DNA of 64,000 nt from Streptomyces sp. RerS4 (GTDB lineage Bacteria; Actinomycetota; Actinomycetes; Streptomycetales; Streptomycetaceae): contig NZ_CP097322.1 of the NCBI RefSeq assembly GCF_023515955.1, positions 1,054,001 through 1,118,000 of the forward strand. The letters are read 5' to 3'. Within the stretch, counting starts at the first letter, position 1, and each line of letters begins with the position of its first letter. Under the pieces are notes generated by a model. That model was not told where the DNA came from. It did not search any database and saw only the letters and a list, made by a program, of their open reading frames with translations. Positions 25,984 through 34,355 of the stretch are shown here, piece by piece. The translations under genes were made by a program, and so were the position numbers.

Positions 25984-26967
25984 ATGCGAGCTGCCTACAT
26001 AGATGAACTCGGCCCTCCTGACGTCATCCGCCACGGCGAACTGCCCCCGCCCGTGCCGGGTGACGACGAGGTGCTGGTCGACGTCGAGGTCACGGCCGTC
26101 AACCACGTGGACACCTTCGTGCGTTCGGGCGCCTGGCGGACGCCGGTGCCGTTCCCCTTCGTCATCGGGCGCGACCTCGTGGGCACCGTCGTGGCGGCCG
26201 GTCCGGGAGCGCCCGGGTTCGCGCCGGGCGACCGGGTGTGGTGCAACAGCCTGGGCCACGCGGGCCGTCAGGGCGCGGCGGCCGAGCGGGTCGCCGTACC
26301 CGTGGACCGGCTCTACCACCTGCCGGCGGGCGTCGACGCGGTCGACGCGGTGGCGCTCGCGCACCCGGCGGCCACCGCCCACCTGGCGTTGTTCACGCAC
26401 GGCCGGGTCCGGTCCGGTGAGACGGTGCTCGTCCTGGGCGCCGCCGGGAACGTGGGCAGCGCGGCGGTGGTGATGGCCGCGCGGGCGGGTGCCCGGGTGA
26501 TCGCGGTCGCGTCCGGGCGGGACGCGGCGTACGTCCGCTCGCTCGGTGCGAGCCACGCCGTCGACTACCGGGCGGACGACGTGCCCGCGCTGATCCGGGA
26601 GGTCGCGCCGGACGGGGTGGACCTGCACATCGACACCTCGGGGCGCAACGACCTGGAGACGGCGGTGGACCTGCTGGCCTCGCGCGGCCGGATCGTCATC
26701 CTCGCGGGGCTGCGCACCCGTCCGGTGCTGCCGGCCGGCGCCCTGTACCTCCAGGACCGTTCGGTGCACGGCTTCGCCATCTCCCATGCCCGTGCCTCGG
26801 AGCTCGCCGACGCGGCGGCGAACATCAACCGGCTGCTGGCCGAGGGGGTGTTGAAGCCGCACGCGACCGAGGTCCTGCCGCTGAGCGAGGCGGGGACGGC
26901 CCACCGTCGGCTCGACGCCGGCGAGGTGCGCGGAAAGCTCGTCCTGCGTGTGGCCGACCCCCTTTGA
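25984..26967 (+). CDS. Zinc-free medium-chain oxidoreductase (NADPH:quinone reductase-like)
   Basis: A 327-residue MDR-superfamily enzyme. It has the GroES-like N-terminal domain (PGDDEVLVDVEVTAVNHVD, then GRDLVGTVVAAG) and a Rossmann domain with LGAAGNVGSAAV near residue 145. The structural and catalytic zinc cysteines of alcohol dehydrogenases are missing, as in quinone reductases. It probably reduces a quinone or enone with NADPH. It is the first gene of a rightward run leading to the nitrous-acid genes, so it may act on that pathway's product, but membership is uncertain because a hairpin-like repeat follows it. Confidence 0.8.
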   Translation: MRAAYIDELGPPDVIRHGELPPPVPGDDEVLVDVEVTAVNHVDTFVRSGAWRTPVPFPFVIGRDLVGTVVAAGPGAPGFAPGDRVWCNSLGHAGRQGAAAERVAVPVDRLYHLPAGVDAVDAVALAHPAATAHLALFTHGRVRSGETVLVLGAAGNVGSAAVVMAARAGARVIAVASGRDAAYVRSLGASHAVDYRADDVPALIREVAPDGVDLHIDTSGRNDLETAVDLLASRGRIVILAGLRTRPVLPAGALYLQDRSVHGFAISHARASELADAAANINRLLAEGVLKPHATEVLPLSEAGTAHRRLDAGEVRGKLVLRVADPL

Positions 26968-26973
26968 GCATTT

Positions 26974-27008
26974 CGTTCGCTTCCGTAATACAGGGCCCCG
27001 AGCGAACG
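26974..27008. promoter_or_regulatory. Spaced inverted repeat after the quinone oxidoreductase gene
   Basis: CGTTCGCT (26974-26981) and AGCGAACG (27001-27008) are perfect complements 19 bases apart. The spacer contains TAATAC, a possible -10. It could be an operator for the promoter of the SRPBCC-ligase-CreE-CreD run, or a weak terminator of the gene before. Confidence 0.35.
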
Positions 27009-27071
27009 GACCTGACGGATCTCTTTTCGCATCGTTGACCGACCCCGATCGACAAGGACAGGATTTCAGCC

Positions 27072-27611
27072 ATGACGAACATCATCGAAACCTCCCCGCT
27101 TTTCGAACTCGACGCCCGCATTCACGTGAAGGCCACCCCCGAAGAGGTGTACGCGGTCGTCAGCGACCTGCCGCGCAGCGCCGAGTGGAGCCCGGAGTGC
27201 ATGGGCGGCGAGTGGATCTCGGGTGAGCCCTCGCAGGTGGGCTCCATCTTCCGCGGCGAGAACCTCCGCAGCGAGCAGGTCGTCGCCTGGGCCCCGCTGG
27301 TGCGCGGCACCTGGTACACCGACGCGCGGGTCACGGCGGCCGAGCCCGGCCGGACCTTCCGCTGGATGATGCTGACGCACGCGCAGGAGGACCAGGAGAG
27401 CATCTGGGGCTTCGACGTCGAGGCCGACGGCGAGGGCACGACGCTCACCCACCACTTCCGCATGGGCAAGGCCACCGCCGGCATCCACAAGATCGTCGCC
27501 GACCTGGACGAGGACGGTCGCAAGCGCTTCGTGGAGGACTGGACGGCGAAACTGGAGAAGGACCTCGACGCCACTCTCCTCCGGATCCGGGATGTCATCG
27601 AGAAGGGCTGA
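27072..27611 (+). CDS. SRPBCC-fold protein (polyketide cyclase/START-like)
   Basis: A 179-residue protein with the SRPBCC helix-grip signature: IHVKATPEEVYAVVSDLPRS near the start and a long C-terminal helix (FVEDWTAKLEKDLDATLLRI). The fold forms a hydrophobic cavity for aromatic ligands; in biosynthetic clusters such proteins cyclise, dehydrate or simply bind intermediates. No catalytic residue can be named. It starts 104 bases after the quinone oxidoreductase and 66 bases before the ligase, on the same strand, so it most likely serves the same pathway. Confidence 0.75.
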   Translation: MTNIIETSPLFELDARIHVKATPEEVYAVVSDLPRSAEWSPECMGGEWISGEPSQVGSIFRGENLRSEQVVAWAPLVRGTWYTDARVTAAEPGRTFRWMMLTHAQEDQESIWGFDVEADGEGTTLTHHFRMGKATAGIHKIVADLDEDGRKRFVEDWTAKLEKDLDATLLRIRDVIEKG

Positions 27612-27677
27612 CCGAACGACCGGACGAGAGAATCGCAAAGAATTCACCATCGGGAATTCAGGACGAGAGAGTGACGG

Positions 27678-29249
27678 ATGTTTCTCCAGCGCATAGGTAA
27701 CAAGGGAATTCGCCTCGGCACGCTGTTCGATCGCGCGGCCGCCCGGCACCCCGGCAATTTCGTGATCCTCGATCACGACCTCGACATCGCACCGGCCTTC
27801 GGTCGGCGGGCCACGCTGACCGAGGTGGCCGAGCTGGTGGCCGAACTGGCCTCCCGGCTCTGGTCGGTCGAGGTCCGCCCCGGCGACCACGTCGTGGTGC
27901 ACAAGGGCGACGGCTTCGACATCACGCTCCTGGCCTGCGCCATCGCCCGGATCGGCGCGATCCCGGTGCTGCTGTCGCCCAAGCTCGACGGCGCGACCGT
28001 CGCCGAACTGCTGCGCCGGGTGGGGCGGCCCTTCCTGGTGACCGACCAGGAGAAGCTGGAGAACTCGCTGCCGGACGAGGTCATGGGCCTGTCCCGGAAG
28101 GTCCTGCTCGCCTCCGGCGACTTCGCCGGCGCGACCGCGTTCGCGGCGCTGGCGGGGGCTCCCCGGGTGCCGGCCGTCAGCATGCCCGCCGACCACCCCA
28201 CCCTGATCACGCACACCTCCGGCACCACCGGCACCCCGAAGCTCGCCGTGCACACCGGCACGAGCTTCCAGGCCCGCTACCGGCCGCAGGCGACGGTCGT
28301 CTCCACGGCCGTGCGGCGCAGCGAACCGATCGCCGTGCACGTGTCGTTCGTCCACTCGCGGATGTTCACGGCGATGCCCATCGCCGTACTCCAGGGACAC
28401 CCCCTGATCGTGCTGCGCGACGACGACCCGGAGACGGTGGGCGAGATCTTCAGCCAGGTGCCGCCGGGCTTCATCGAGGCGCACCCCAACACGTTCCTGC
28501 GCTGGGAGGTGCTCGCCGAGGACCCGCGCCGGCCGCTGGCCAACGTCAAGTACTTCTCCAGCACCTTCGACGCGATCCACCCCCGGACCGTGAACCGGCT
28601 GCTCCAGGCCTCCGCCCGCAAGGGCCGCCGCTTCGCCCAGGCCTACGGCCAGAGCGAGGTCGGCCCGATCGCGGCCCGCACGTACTCCCCCAAGGACGGC
28701 GCCGACTTCAACGGCCGCTGCATGGGCGTGCCCTTCCCCGGCATGACGGGCGTACGGGTCGTCAGCCGCGACGGCAACCCGCCGGACCGGGACAACCCGG
28801 GCTGGATCGAGGTCCGCAGCGACGGCCGGATCATCAGCTACCTCGGCGAGCACGCCCGTTGGGAGAAGCAGGTCAACGACGGCTGGTGGCGCATGGGCGA
28901 CGTCGGCTACCGCACCAAGTGGGGCTGCCTGCACCTGCTGGACCGGGAGGTCGACGAGATCCCCGGGGTCCGCAGCACCCTGGAGATCGAGGACAAGCTC
29001 TTCACCCGCGTGCCCGAACTGGTCGAGGTCATCATCATCCCCGGCCCCGACGGCACCGCCGTCCCCGTCGTGAGCACCCGCGACGACAAGCCGCTCGACG
29101 CGCGGGCCTGGAAGTCGGCCGTGGCCGACCTGCCGCCGCTGGCGGAGCCGGTGCAGTGGCGGCTGGAGGACCTTCCGCAGACGGCCACCACCAAGATCAA
29201 GCGCCTGGAGCTGGCCCGCCTGCTCGGCGACCGGGAAGCCACCCACTGA
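27678..29249 (+). CDS. AMP-forming ligase (ANL superfamily) next to the nitrous-acid genes; possible diazotase
   Basis: A 523-residue adenylate-forming enzyme. Core motifs are the phosphate loop HTSGTTGTPKL near residue 178, AYGQSEVGP near 321, MGDVGYR near 410, LDREVDEIPG near 423, and the C-terminal lysine region TTKIKRLEL near 507. It is strikingly similar to the ligase at 46256-47824, sharing for example PLANVKYFS.TFDAIHP and GCLHLLDREVD.IPG. The substrate is probably an aryl acid. Because CreM, the diazotase of cremeomycin, is also an acyl-CoA-ligase homologue, this copy beside CreE/CreD-like genes might use nitrite to diazotise an arylamine; that is inference. Confidence 0.8.
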   Translation: MFLQRIGNKGIRLGTLFDRAAARHPGNFVILDHDLDIAPAFGRRATLTEVAELVAELASRLWSVEVRPGDHVVVHKGDGFDITLLACAIARIGAIPVLLSPKLDGATVAELLRRVGRPFLVTDQEKLENSLPDEVMGLSRKVLLASGDFAGATAFAALAGAPRVPAVSMPADHPTLITHTSGTTGTPKLAVHTGTSFQARYRPQATVVSTAVRRSEPIAVHVSFVHSRMFTAMPIAVLQGHPLIVLRDDDPETVGEIFSQVPPGFIEAHPNTFLRWEVLAEDPRRPLANVKYFSSTFDAIHPRTVNRLLQASARKGRRFAQAYGQSEVGPIAARTYSPKDGADFNGRCMGVPFPGMTGVRVVSRDGNPPDRDNPGWIEVRSDGRIISYLGEHARWEKQVNDGWWRMGDVGYRTKWGCLHLLDREVDEIPGVRSTLEIEDKLFTRVPELVEVIIIPGPDGTAVPVVSTRDDKPLDARAWKSAVADLPPLAEPVQWRLEDLPQTATTKIKRLELARLLGDREATH

Positions 29250-29286
29250 CGCCTCGCGCACCGACGCGGGAAAAGGAGAACCCCGA

Positions 29287-31275
29287 ATGACATCCGAGAA
29301 GAGCCGCATCGAGCTCGCCGTCATCGGCGCCGGGCCGCGCGGGTTATCGGTCCTGGAGCGGCTGATCGCCGCCGAACGGACGGCGCCCTCGCGCGAGGCC
29401 GTCGTCGTGCACGTCGTGGACCCGTCCGCCCCCGGCGCGGGGACCGTGTGGCGCACCGCCCAGTCCCGGCAACTGCTGATGAACACCGTCGCCTCGCAGA
29501 TCACCGTGTTCACGGACCACAGCGTGCGCATCGACGGCCCCATCGAGCCGGGGCCGAGCCTGTACGAGTGGGCGCAGGGCCTCGCGCTGCTCGGCGACCG
29601 CGAGACGTACGACGAGGCCACCCTCGCCGAGGCCCGCCGGATGGGCCCCAACACCTACCCGACGCGCGCCTTCTACGGCACCTACCTCGCCGACTGCTTC
29701 CGCCGGGTCGTCGAGGGCGCCCCGGGCCACGTCACCGTGCACGTCCACCGCACCCGGGCCGTGGCCATGGCCGACACGCACGGCGTGCCCGGCGGCCCGC
29801 AGGGCGTGCGCCTGGAGGACGGGGTCCGGCTGAACTCCCTCGACGCCATCGTGATGGCGCAGGGCCACGTGGCGGCCCGGCTGACCAGCCGGGAGGCCCG
29901 GACGGCCAGCCTGGCCCGGATCCACCACCTGACGTACCTCACCCCGGCCAACCCCGCCGACCTCGACCTGAGCGGCATCCAGGCCGGCCAGAACGTCCTG
30001 TTGCGCGGTCTCGGCCTGAACTTCTTCGACCACATGGCCCTGCTGACGGCGGGGCGCGGCGGGGAGTTCGTCCGCGAGGGCGAGCGGCTGGTCTACCGGC
30101 CGTCGGGGCAGGAGCCCCGGCTGTACGCGTTCTCGCGGCGCGGGATCCCGTACCACGCGCGCGGCGAGAACGAGAAGGGCGCGCACGGGCGTTACCACCC
30201 GAGGCTGCTCACCCCGGAGTTCATCTCCGCGCTCAAGCGGGACGCCCGGGGCGGTACCCCCGTCACGTTCAGCGCCGACCTGTGGCCGCTGATCTCCCGT
30301 GAGGTCGAGAGCGTCTACTACGCCACCCTGCTGGCGCGGCGCGGACGGGACGCGGTCCACCGCGAGGCGTTCACCGAGGCCTACCTCGCGCTGGAGCCGG
30401 ACGCCGATCCGGCGCCGTTGCTCGCCCGGCACGGGATCGCGCCCGAGGACCACTGGGACTGGGAGCGGCTGTCGCGGCCGTACGGGGACCGGGAGTTCAC
30501 CGGCCGCGAGGACTTCACGGCGTGGCTGCTGGAGTACCTGGCGCGCGATGTCACGGCCGCGAAGGAGGGCAACGTCAACGGTCCCGTGAAGGCGGCCCTC
30601 GACGTCCTGCGCGACCTGCGCAACGAGATCCGGCTCGCGGTCGACCACGGTGGCCTGGAGGGCACCTCCCACCGCGACGACCTGGAGGGCTGGTACACGC
30701 CGCTCAACGCCTTCCTGTCGATCGGTCCGCCGGCCTCCCGCATCGAGGAGATGGCCGCGCTGATCGAGGCGGGCGTGCTGACCGTCCTCGGCCCCGGGGT
30801 GCAGGTGCGCATCGACACCACCGCCCAGCTGTACGTGGCGGAGTCCTCGGTGGTGCCCGGCCCGGCGATCCGCGCGACGGCGCTGATCGAGGCCCGGCTG
30901 CCGGAGCCGGACCTGCGGCGCACCGCCGACCCGTTGCTGCGTCACCTGCTCGACACCGACCAGGCGACCCCGTACCGCATCGAGGCGGTGCAGGGCGGCA
31001 GCTACGAGACCGGTGGACTGGCGGTCACGGAGCGACCGTTCCACATGGTCGACGCGCGAGGCCGGGCGCATCCGAGGCGGTTCGCCTACGGGGTGCCCAC
31101 GGAGTCCGTGCACTGGGTGACGGCGGCCGGCATCCGGCCGGGCGTGGACTCGGTGACGCTCGGCGACTCGGACGCCATCGCCCGCGCGGTCCTGGCACTG
31201 CCCGCGGTCGCGCACGTGCCGGCGGGTCTGGCCCCGGTGGACGCCGGGACCGACCTCACCGGAGTGATCGTCTGA
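29287..31275 (+). CDS. CreE-like flavin monooxygenase (L-aspartate to nitrosuccinate), NAD_binding_9 family
   Basis: A 662-residue flavoprotein of the NAD_binding_9 type. The FAD motif GAGPRGLSVLERL lies at residues 14-26, and the NTYPTRAFYGTYLADCF block near residue 121 is typical of this family. Members CreE (cremeomycin) and FzmM (fosfazinomycin) oxidise the amino group of aspartate to a nitro group. The case here rests on family resemblance plus a downstream lyase that overlaps its stop (TGATG), which is the CreE-CreD arrangement. AAAAGGAG precedes the ATG. Codon 20 is TTA (29344-29346), so translation should depend on the bldA tRNA. Confidence 0.75.
   Translation: MTSEKSRIELAVIGAGPRGLSVLERLIAAERTAPSREAVVVHVVDPSAPGAGTVWRTAQSRQLLMNTVASQITVFTDHSVRIDGPIEPGPSLYEWAQGLALLGDRETYDEATLAEARRMGPNTYPTRAFYGTYLADCFRRVVEGAPGHVTVHVHRTRAVAMADTHGVPGGPQGVRLEDGVRLNSLDAIVMAQGHVAARLTSREARTASLARIHHLTYLTPANPADLDLSGIQAGQNVLLRGLGLNFFDHMALLTAGRGGEFVREGERLVYRPSGQEPRLYAFSRRGIPYHARGENEKGAHGRYHPRLLTPEFISALKRDARGGTPVTFSADLWPLISREVESVYYATLLARRGRDAVHREAFTEAYLALEPDADPAPLLARHGIAPEDHWDWERLSRPYGDREFTGREDFTAWLLEYLARDVTAAKEGNVNGPVKAALDVLRDLRNEIRLAVDHGGLEGTSHRDDLEGWYTPLNAFLSIGPPASRIEEMAALIEAGVLTVLGPGVQVRIDTTAQLYVAESSVVPGPAIRATALIEARLPEPDLRRTADPLLRHLLDTDQATPYRIEAVQGGSYETGGLAVTERPFHMVDARGRAHPRRFAYGVPTESVHWVTAAGIRPGVDSVTLGDSDAIARAVLALPAVAHVPAGLAPVDAGTDLTGVIV
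29344..29346 (+). promoter_or_regulatory. TTA leucine codon in the CreE-like gene
   Basis: Codon 20 of the CreE-like gene is TTA inside the FAD-binding motif. In Streptomyces this codon is read by the developmentally controlled bldA tRNA and often marks secondary-metabolism genes. Confidence 0.8.
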
Positions 31276-32825
31276 TGCCGGGCGGCCAGGGCGGTACGGG
31301 TACCGCGGGCGGCCTGCGCCTCGTGGGCCCGACCGGGTCGACGGGGAACCCGGCCGGGAACCCGACCCGGAATCCGGTCGACCGTCCGAACGGGGGCCCG
31401 GCCGGGGCCGCTTCGGCGTCCGGTCCGGCCGTCGCCCCGGACTCGGGGCTGCTGTCGCCGGTCCGGGCCGGTACCCCCGTCGAGGCGGCGACCGGCGACC
31501 CGGCCTGGCTCCAGGCCATGCTGGACGCCGAGGCGGCGCTCGCCCGCGCGCAGGCCCGGCTCGGCACCCTGCCCTGGCCGGCCGCCGACGCGATCACGGA
31601 GGCGGCCCGCGCCGAACGCCTGGACCTGCGCGCCCTGGCCCTGGCGGCGCGGGAGACCGCGAACCCGGTCGTCGGGCTGGTCCGCGCCCTGACGGCGGTG
31701 GTCGCCGCCGACGCCCCCGAGGCCGCCGAGTACGTCCACCGGGGCTCCACCAGCCAGGACATCTTCGACACCGGGGCCATGTTGGTCGCGTTCCGCGCGC
31801 TGGCCCTCGTACGGGACGACCTGGAGCGCACCGCGAAGGCGCTGGCCGCCCTCGCCGGGGAGCACCGGGACACCCTGATCGCCGGCCGGACCATGGCCCT
31901 GCACGCCGTGCCGACCACCTTCGGGCTGAAGGCGGCGGGCTGGCTGCGGCTGGTCCGGGAGGCCGAGGAGCGGCTGACGCGGGTCCAGGAGCGGGGCCTG
32001 CCCGTCGCCCTGGGCGGCGCGGCCGGCACGCTGGCCGGGTACGTGCAGTACGCGGTGCTCGACGCCGCCGACGGCCCCGGCGGCCTGCACGAGCCGGGCT
32101 CCTACTACGACCGGCTCACCGCCGCGTACGCCGCCGAGACGGGGCTGTCCCGGCCGGTGCTGCCCTGGCACAGCCTGCGCACCCCGCTCGCGGACCTGGC
32201 CGCGGCGCTCGCCTTCACCGCGGGCGCCCTCGGCAAGATCGCCGTGGACGTGCAGGGGATGGCCCGGACCGAGGTCGGCGAGGTCGCCGAGCCGGGCGGC
32301 GTCGGGCGGGGCGGTTCGTCCGCCATGCCGCACAAGCGCAACCCGGTGCTGTCCACGCTGATCCGCAGCGCGGCCCTCCAGGTGCCGGCGCTGGCGGGGG
32401 CCCTGACGGCCTCCCTGGTGTCGGAGGACGAACGCTCGGCGGGCGCCTGGCACGCCGAGTGGCTGCTGCTGCGCGAGTGCCTGCGCCTGGTCGGCGGGGC
32501 CTCTTACACGGCGGCCGAGCTGGCGGAGGGCCTGGAGGTCCGGCCCGAGCGGATGCGCGCCAATCTGGACCTGACCGGCGGTCAGGTCGTCTCCGAGCGG
32601 GTCGCGGCCGTCCTCGCGCCCCGCCTGGGCAAGGCCGCCGCCCGGCGGCTGCTGGACGGGGCTGCCCGTACGGCCGCCGACGAGGGCCGGCCGCTGGCCG
32701 AGGTCCTCGCCGGCTCCGCCGAACTGGTGGGCGTCCTCGACCCCGAGGCCGTGGCCGCCCTGTGCGACCCGGCCGGGTACACCGGCGCGGCGGGCGCCCT
32801 CGTCGACCGGGCGCTGAGGCCCTGA
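31275..32825 (+). CDS. CreD-like nitrosuccinate lyase (aspartase/fumarase superfamily, PcaB-like)
   Basis: A 516-residue lyase. The superfamily signature GGSSAMPHKRNPV lies near residue 352, the region RGSTSQDIFDT near 156, and RTMALHAVPTTFGLKAAGW near 206 is PcaB/adenylosuccinate-lyase-like. CreD cleaves nitrosuccinate to fumarate and nitrous acid, and the tight coupling to the CreE-like gene (one-base overlap) supports this role. An adenylosuccinate lyase or cycloisomerase role is less likely in this context. The first 55 residues are an unusual low-complexity extension with GNP/RNP repeats, possibly dispensable or a misplaced start. Confidence 0.75.
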   Translation: MPGGQGGTGTAGGLRLVGPTGSTGNPAGNPTRNPVDRPNGGPAGAASASGPAVAPDSGLLSPVRAGTPVEAATGDPAWLQAMLDAEAALARAQARLGTLPWPAADAITEAARAERLDLRALALAARETANPVVGLVRALTAVVAADAPEAAEYVHRGSTSQDIFDTGAMLVAFRALALVRDDLERTAKALAALAGEHRDTLIAGRTMALHAVPTTFGLKAAGWLRLVREAEERLTRVQERGLPVALGGAAGTLAGYVQYAVLDAADGPGGLHEPGSYYDRLTAAYAAETGLSRPVLPWHSLRTPLADLAAALAFTAGALGKIAVDVQGMARTEVGEVAEPGGVGRGGSSAMPHKRNPVLSTLIRSAALQVPALAGALTASLVSEDERSAGAWHAEWLLLRECLRLVGGASYTAAELAEGLEVRPERMRANLDLTGGQVVSERVAAVLAPRLGKAAARRLLDGAARTAADEGRPLAEVLAGSAELVGVLDPEAVAALCDPAGYTGAAGALVDRALRP

Positions 32826-32887
32826 GGCGCTGAGGCCCCGGGCGACCCTGAGGCCCCGCACGACCCGCCTGTGACCCGTCCCCACAC

Positions 32888-32927
32888 GGTGTGCCGTGCG
32901 GACCCCGTCCGGTCCGCACGGCACACC
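32888..32927. terminator. 17-bp perfect hairpin closing the CreE/CreD operon
   Basis: GGTGTGCCGTGCGGACC pairs with its full complement over a 6-base loop (CCGTCC), 62 bases past the lyase stop. It should stop transcription before the nitrate transporter gene. Confidence 0.8.
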
Positions 32928-32969
32928 CGTTCCATCCCCCATGAGCGAGCCGAGGAGACCGAGGAGACC

Positions 32970-34355
32970 ATGAAGACCCGACGACCCGCTTCCGGGCGGT
33001 GGATCGAAGGCTGGGACCCGGAGAACGAGGAGCAGTGGGAGCGCTCCGGCCGGCGGATCGCCCGCCGCAACCTGGTGCTGTCGGTCCTCTCCGAGCACAT
33101 CGGATTCTCCGTCTGGAGCATGTGGTCGGTCCTGGTGCTGTTCATGTCGCCGGAGATCGGCCTCGGTTTCACCCCCGGGGAGAAGTTCCTCCTGGTGGTC
33201 GTGCCCACCCTGGTCGGGGCGGTGCTGCGGCTGCCCTACAGCTACGCGGTGACCCGCTTCGGCGGCCGCAACTGGACCGTCTTCGCCTCGACCGTCCTGC
33301 TCGTACCGGCCGTGCTCGCCTTCGTCTTCGTCCAGCGGCCCGGGACCCCGCTGTGGGTGTTCCTGCTGATCGGCGCCACGGCCGGGGCGGGCGGGGCGAA
33401 CTTCGCCTCCTCGATGACGAACATCACCACCTTCTTCCCGCAGCGCCGCCAGGGTTGGGCCCTCGGGGTCAACGCGGGCGGCGGCAACCTCGGGGTCGCG
33501 GTGGTGCAACTGCTCGGCCTGCTGGTCATCTCGACCGTCGGGGACACCCACCCCGCGTACGTGGCGGCCGTCTACCTCCCGCTGATCGCGGTCTCGGCGC
33601 TGCTCTCGTCCCTGCTGATGGACAACGTCGACGCGGTCCGCGCGGAGCCCGGCGCGCTGCGCGAGGCGGCGGCCAACCGGCACACCTGGTGGATCTCCTT
33701 CCTCTACATCGGCACCTTCGGCTCCTTCATCGGCTACGGCTTCGCCTTCGGGCTGGTCCTGCGCTACGAGTTCGGCTCGACGCCGCTGGAGGCGGCCTCG
33801 TACACGTTCATCGGCCCGCTGCTGGGCTCGGTGTCGCGTCCGCTGGGCGGGAAGCTGGCCGACCGGTGGGGCGGCGCCCGGGTCACCCTGTGGTCCTTCG
33901 TCGCGCTGGCCGCCGGCACCGGGGGGCTGCTGCTGGCCTCGTGGGCGCAGTCCTTCGGGGCGTTCGTCGCCGCCTTCACGGTGCTGTTCGTCCTCAGCGG
34001 CCTCGGCAACGGCTCGACGTACAAGCTGATCCCGGCCGCCGCCGCCGCCGAGGCGGAGGCCACCATCACCTCCGGCGGCGAGGCCGCGGCCGCGTTCGCC
34101 CGCGCCCGCCGGATCTCCGGCGCCACCATCGGCATCGCCGGGGCGGTCGGGGCCCTCGGCGGGGTCGCCATCAACCTGGCCTTCCGCTCCGCCTACGAGG
34201 GCGGGGGCGGGAGCGGCACGATCGCCTTCGCCTGCTTCCTCGGCTACTACGCCCTGTGCATGGCCGTGACCTGGTACGTGTACCTGCGCCCGGCGCGGCG
34301 TACGCCCGGCGTCCCGGCGCCGGTTCGGGAACCGAGGCCGGCCCATGTCCGTTGA
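32970..34355 (+). CDS. NarK-type MFS nitrate/nitrite transporter
   Basis: A 461-residue transporter of about twelve helices. The cytosolic N-terminal tail precedes LSEHIGFSVWSMWSVLVLF, and the nitrate signature GAGGANFASSMTNITTFFP near residue 140 and GVNAGGGNLGVAVVQ near 168 match the NarK/NasA family. These carry nitrate in and/or nitrite out. It is the first gene of a tightly packed nitrate unit (next gene overlaps by 11 bases). It also lies directly after the nitrous-acid genes, so nitrite export is a second possible use. GAGGAG precedes ATG 32970. Confidence 0.88.
   Translation: MKTRRPASGRWIEGWDPENEEQWERSGRRIARRNLVLSVLSEHIGFSVWSMWSVLVLFMSPEIGLGFTPGEKFLLVVVPTLVGAVLRLPYSYAVTRFGGRNWTVFASTVLLVPAVLAFVFVQRPGTPLWVFLLIGATAGAGGANFASSMTNITTFFPQRRQGWALGVNAGGGNLGVAVVQLLGLLVISTVGDTHPAYVAAVYLPLIAVSALLSSLLMDNVDAVRAEPGALREAAANRHTWWISFLYIGTFGSFIGYGFAFGLVLRYEFGSTPLEAASYTFIGPLLGSVSRPLGGKLADRWGGARVTLWSFVALAAGTGGLLLASWAQSFGAFVAAFTVLFVLSGLGNGSTYKLIPAAAAAEAEATITSGGEAAAAFARARRISGATIGIAGAVGALGGVAINLAFRSAYEGGGGSGTIAFACFLGYYALCMAVTWYVYLRPARRTPGVPAPVREPRPAHVR

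Noticed and set aside
27623..27671. Repeated GGACGAGAGA before the first ligase gene considered as an operator
   Set aside because: The second copy is largely the ribosome-binding region, and two copies of a purine-rich decamer are weak evidence.
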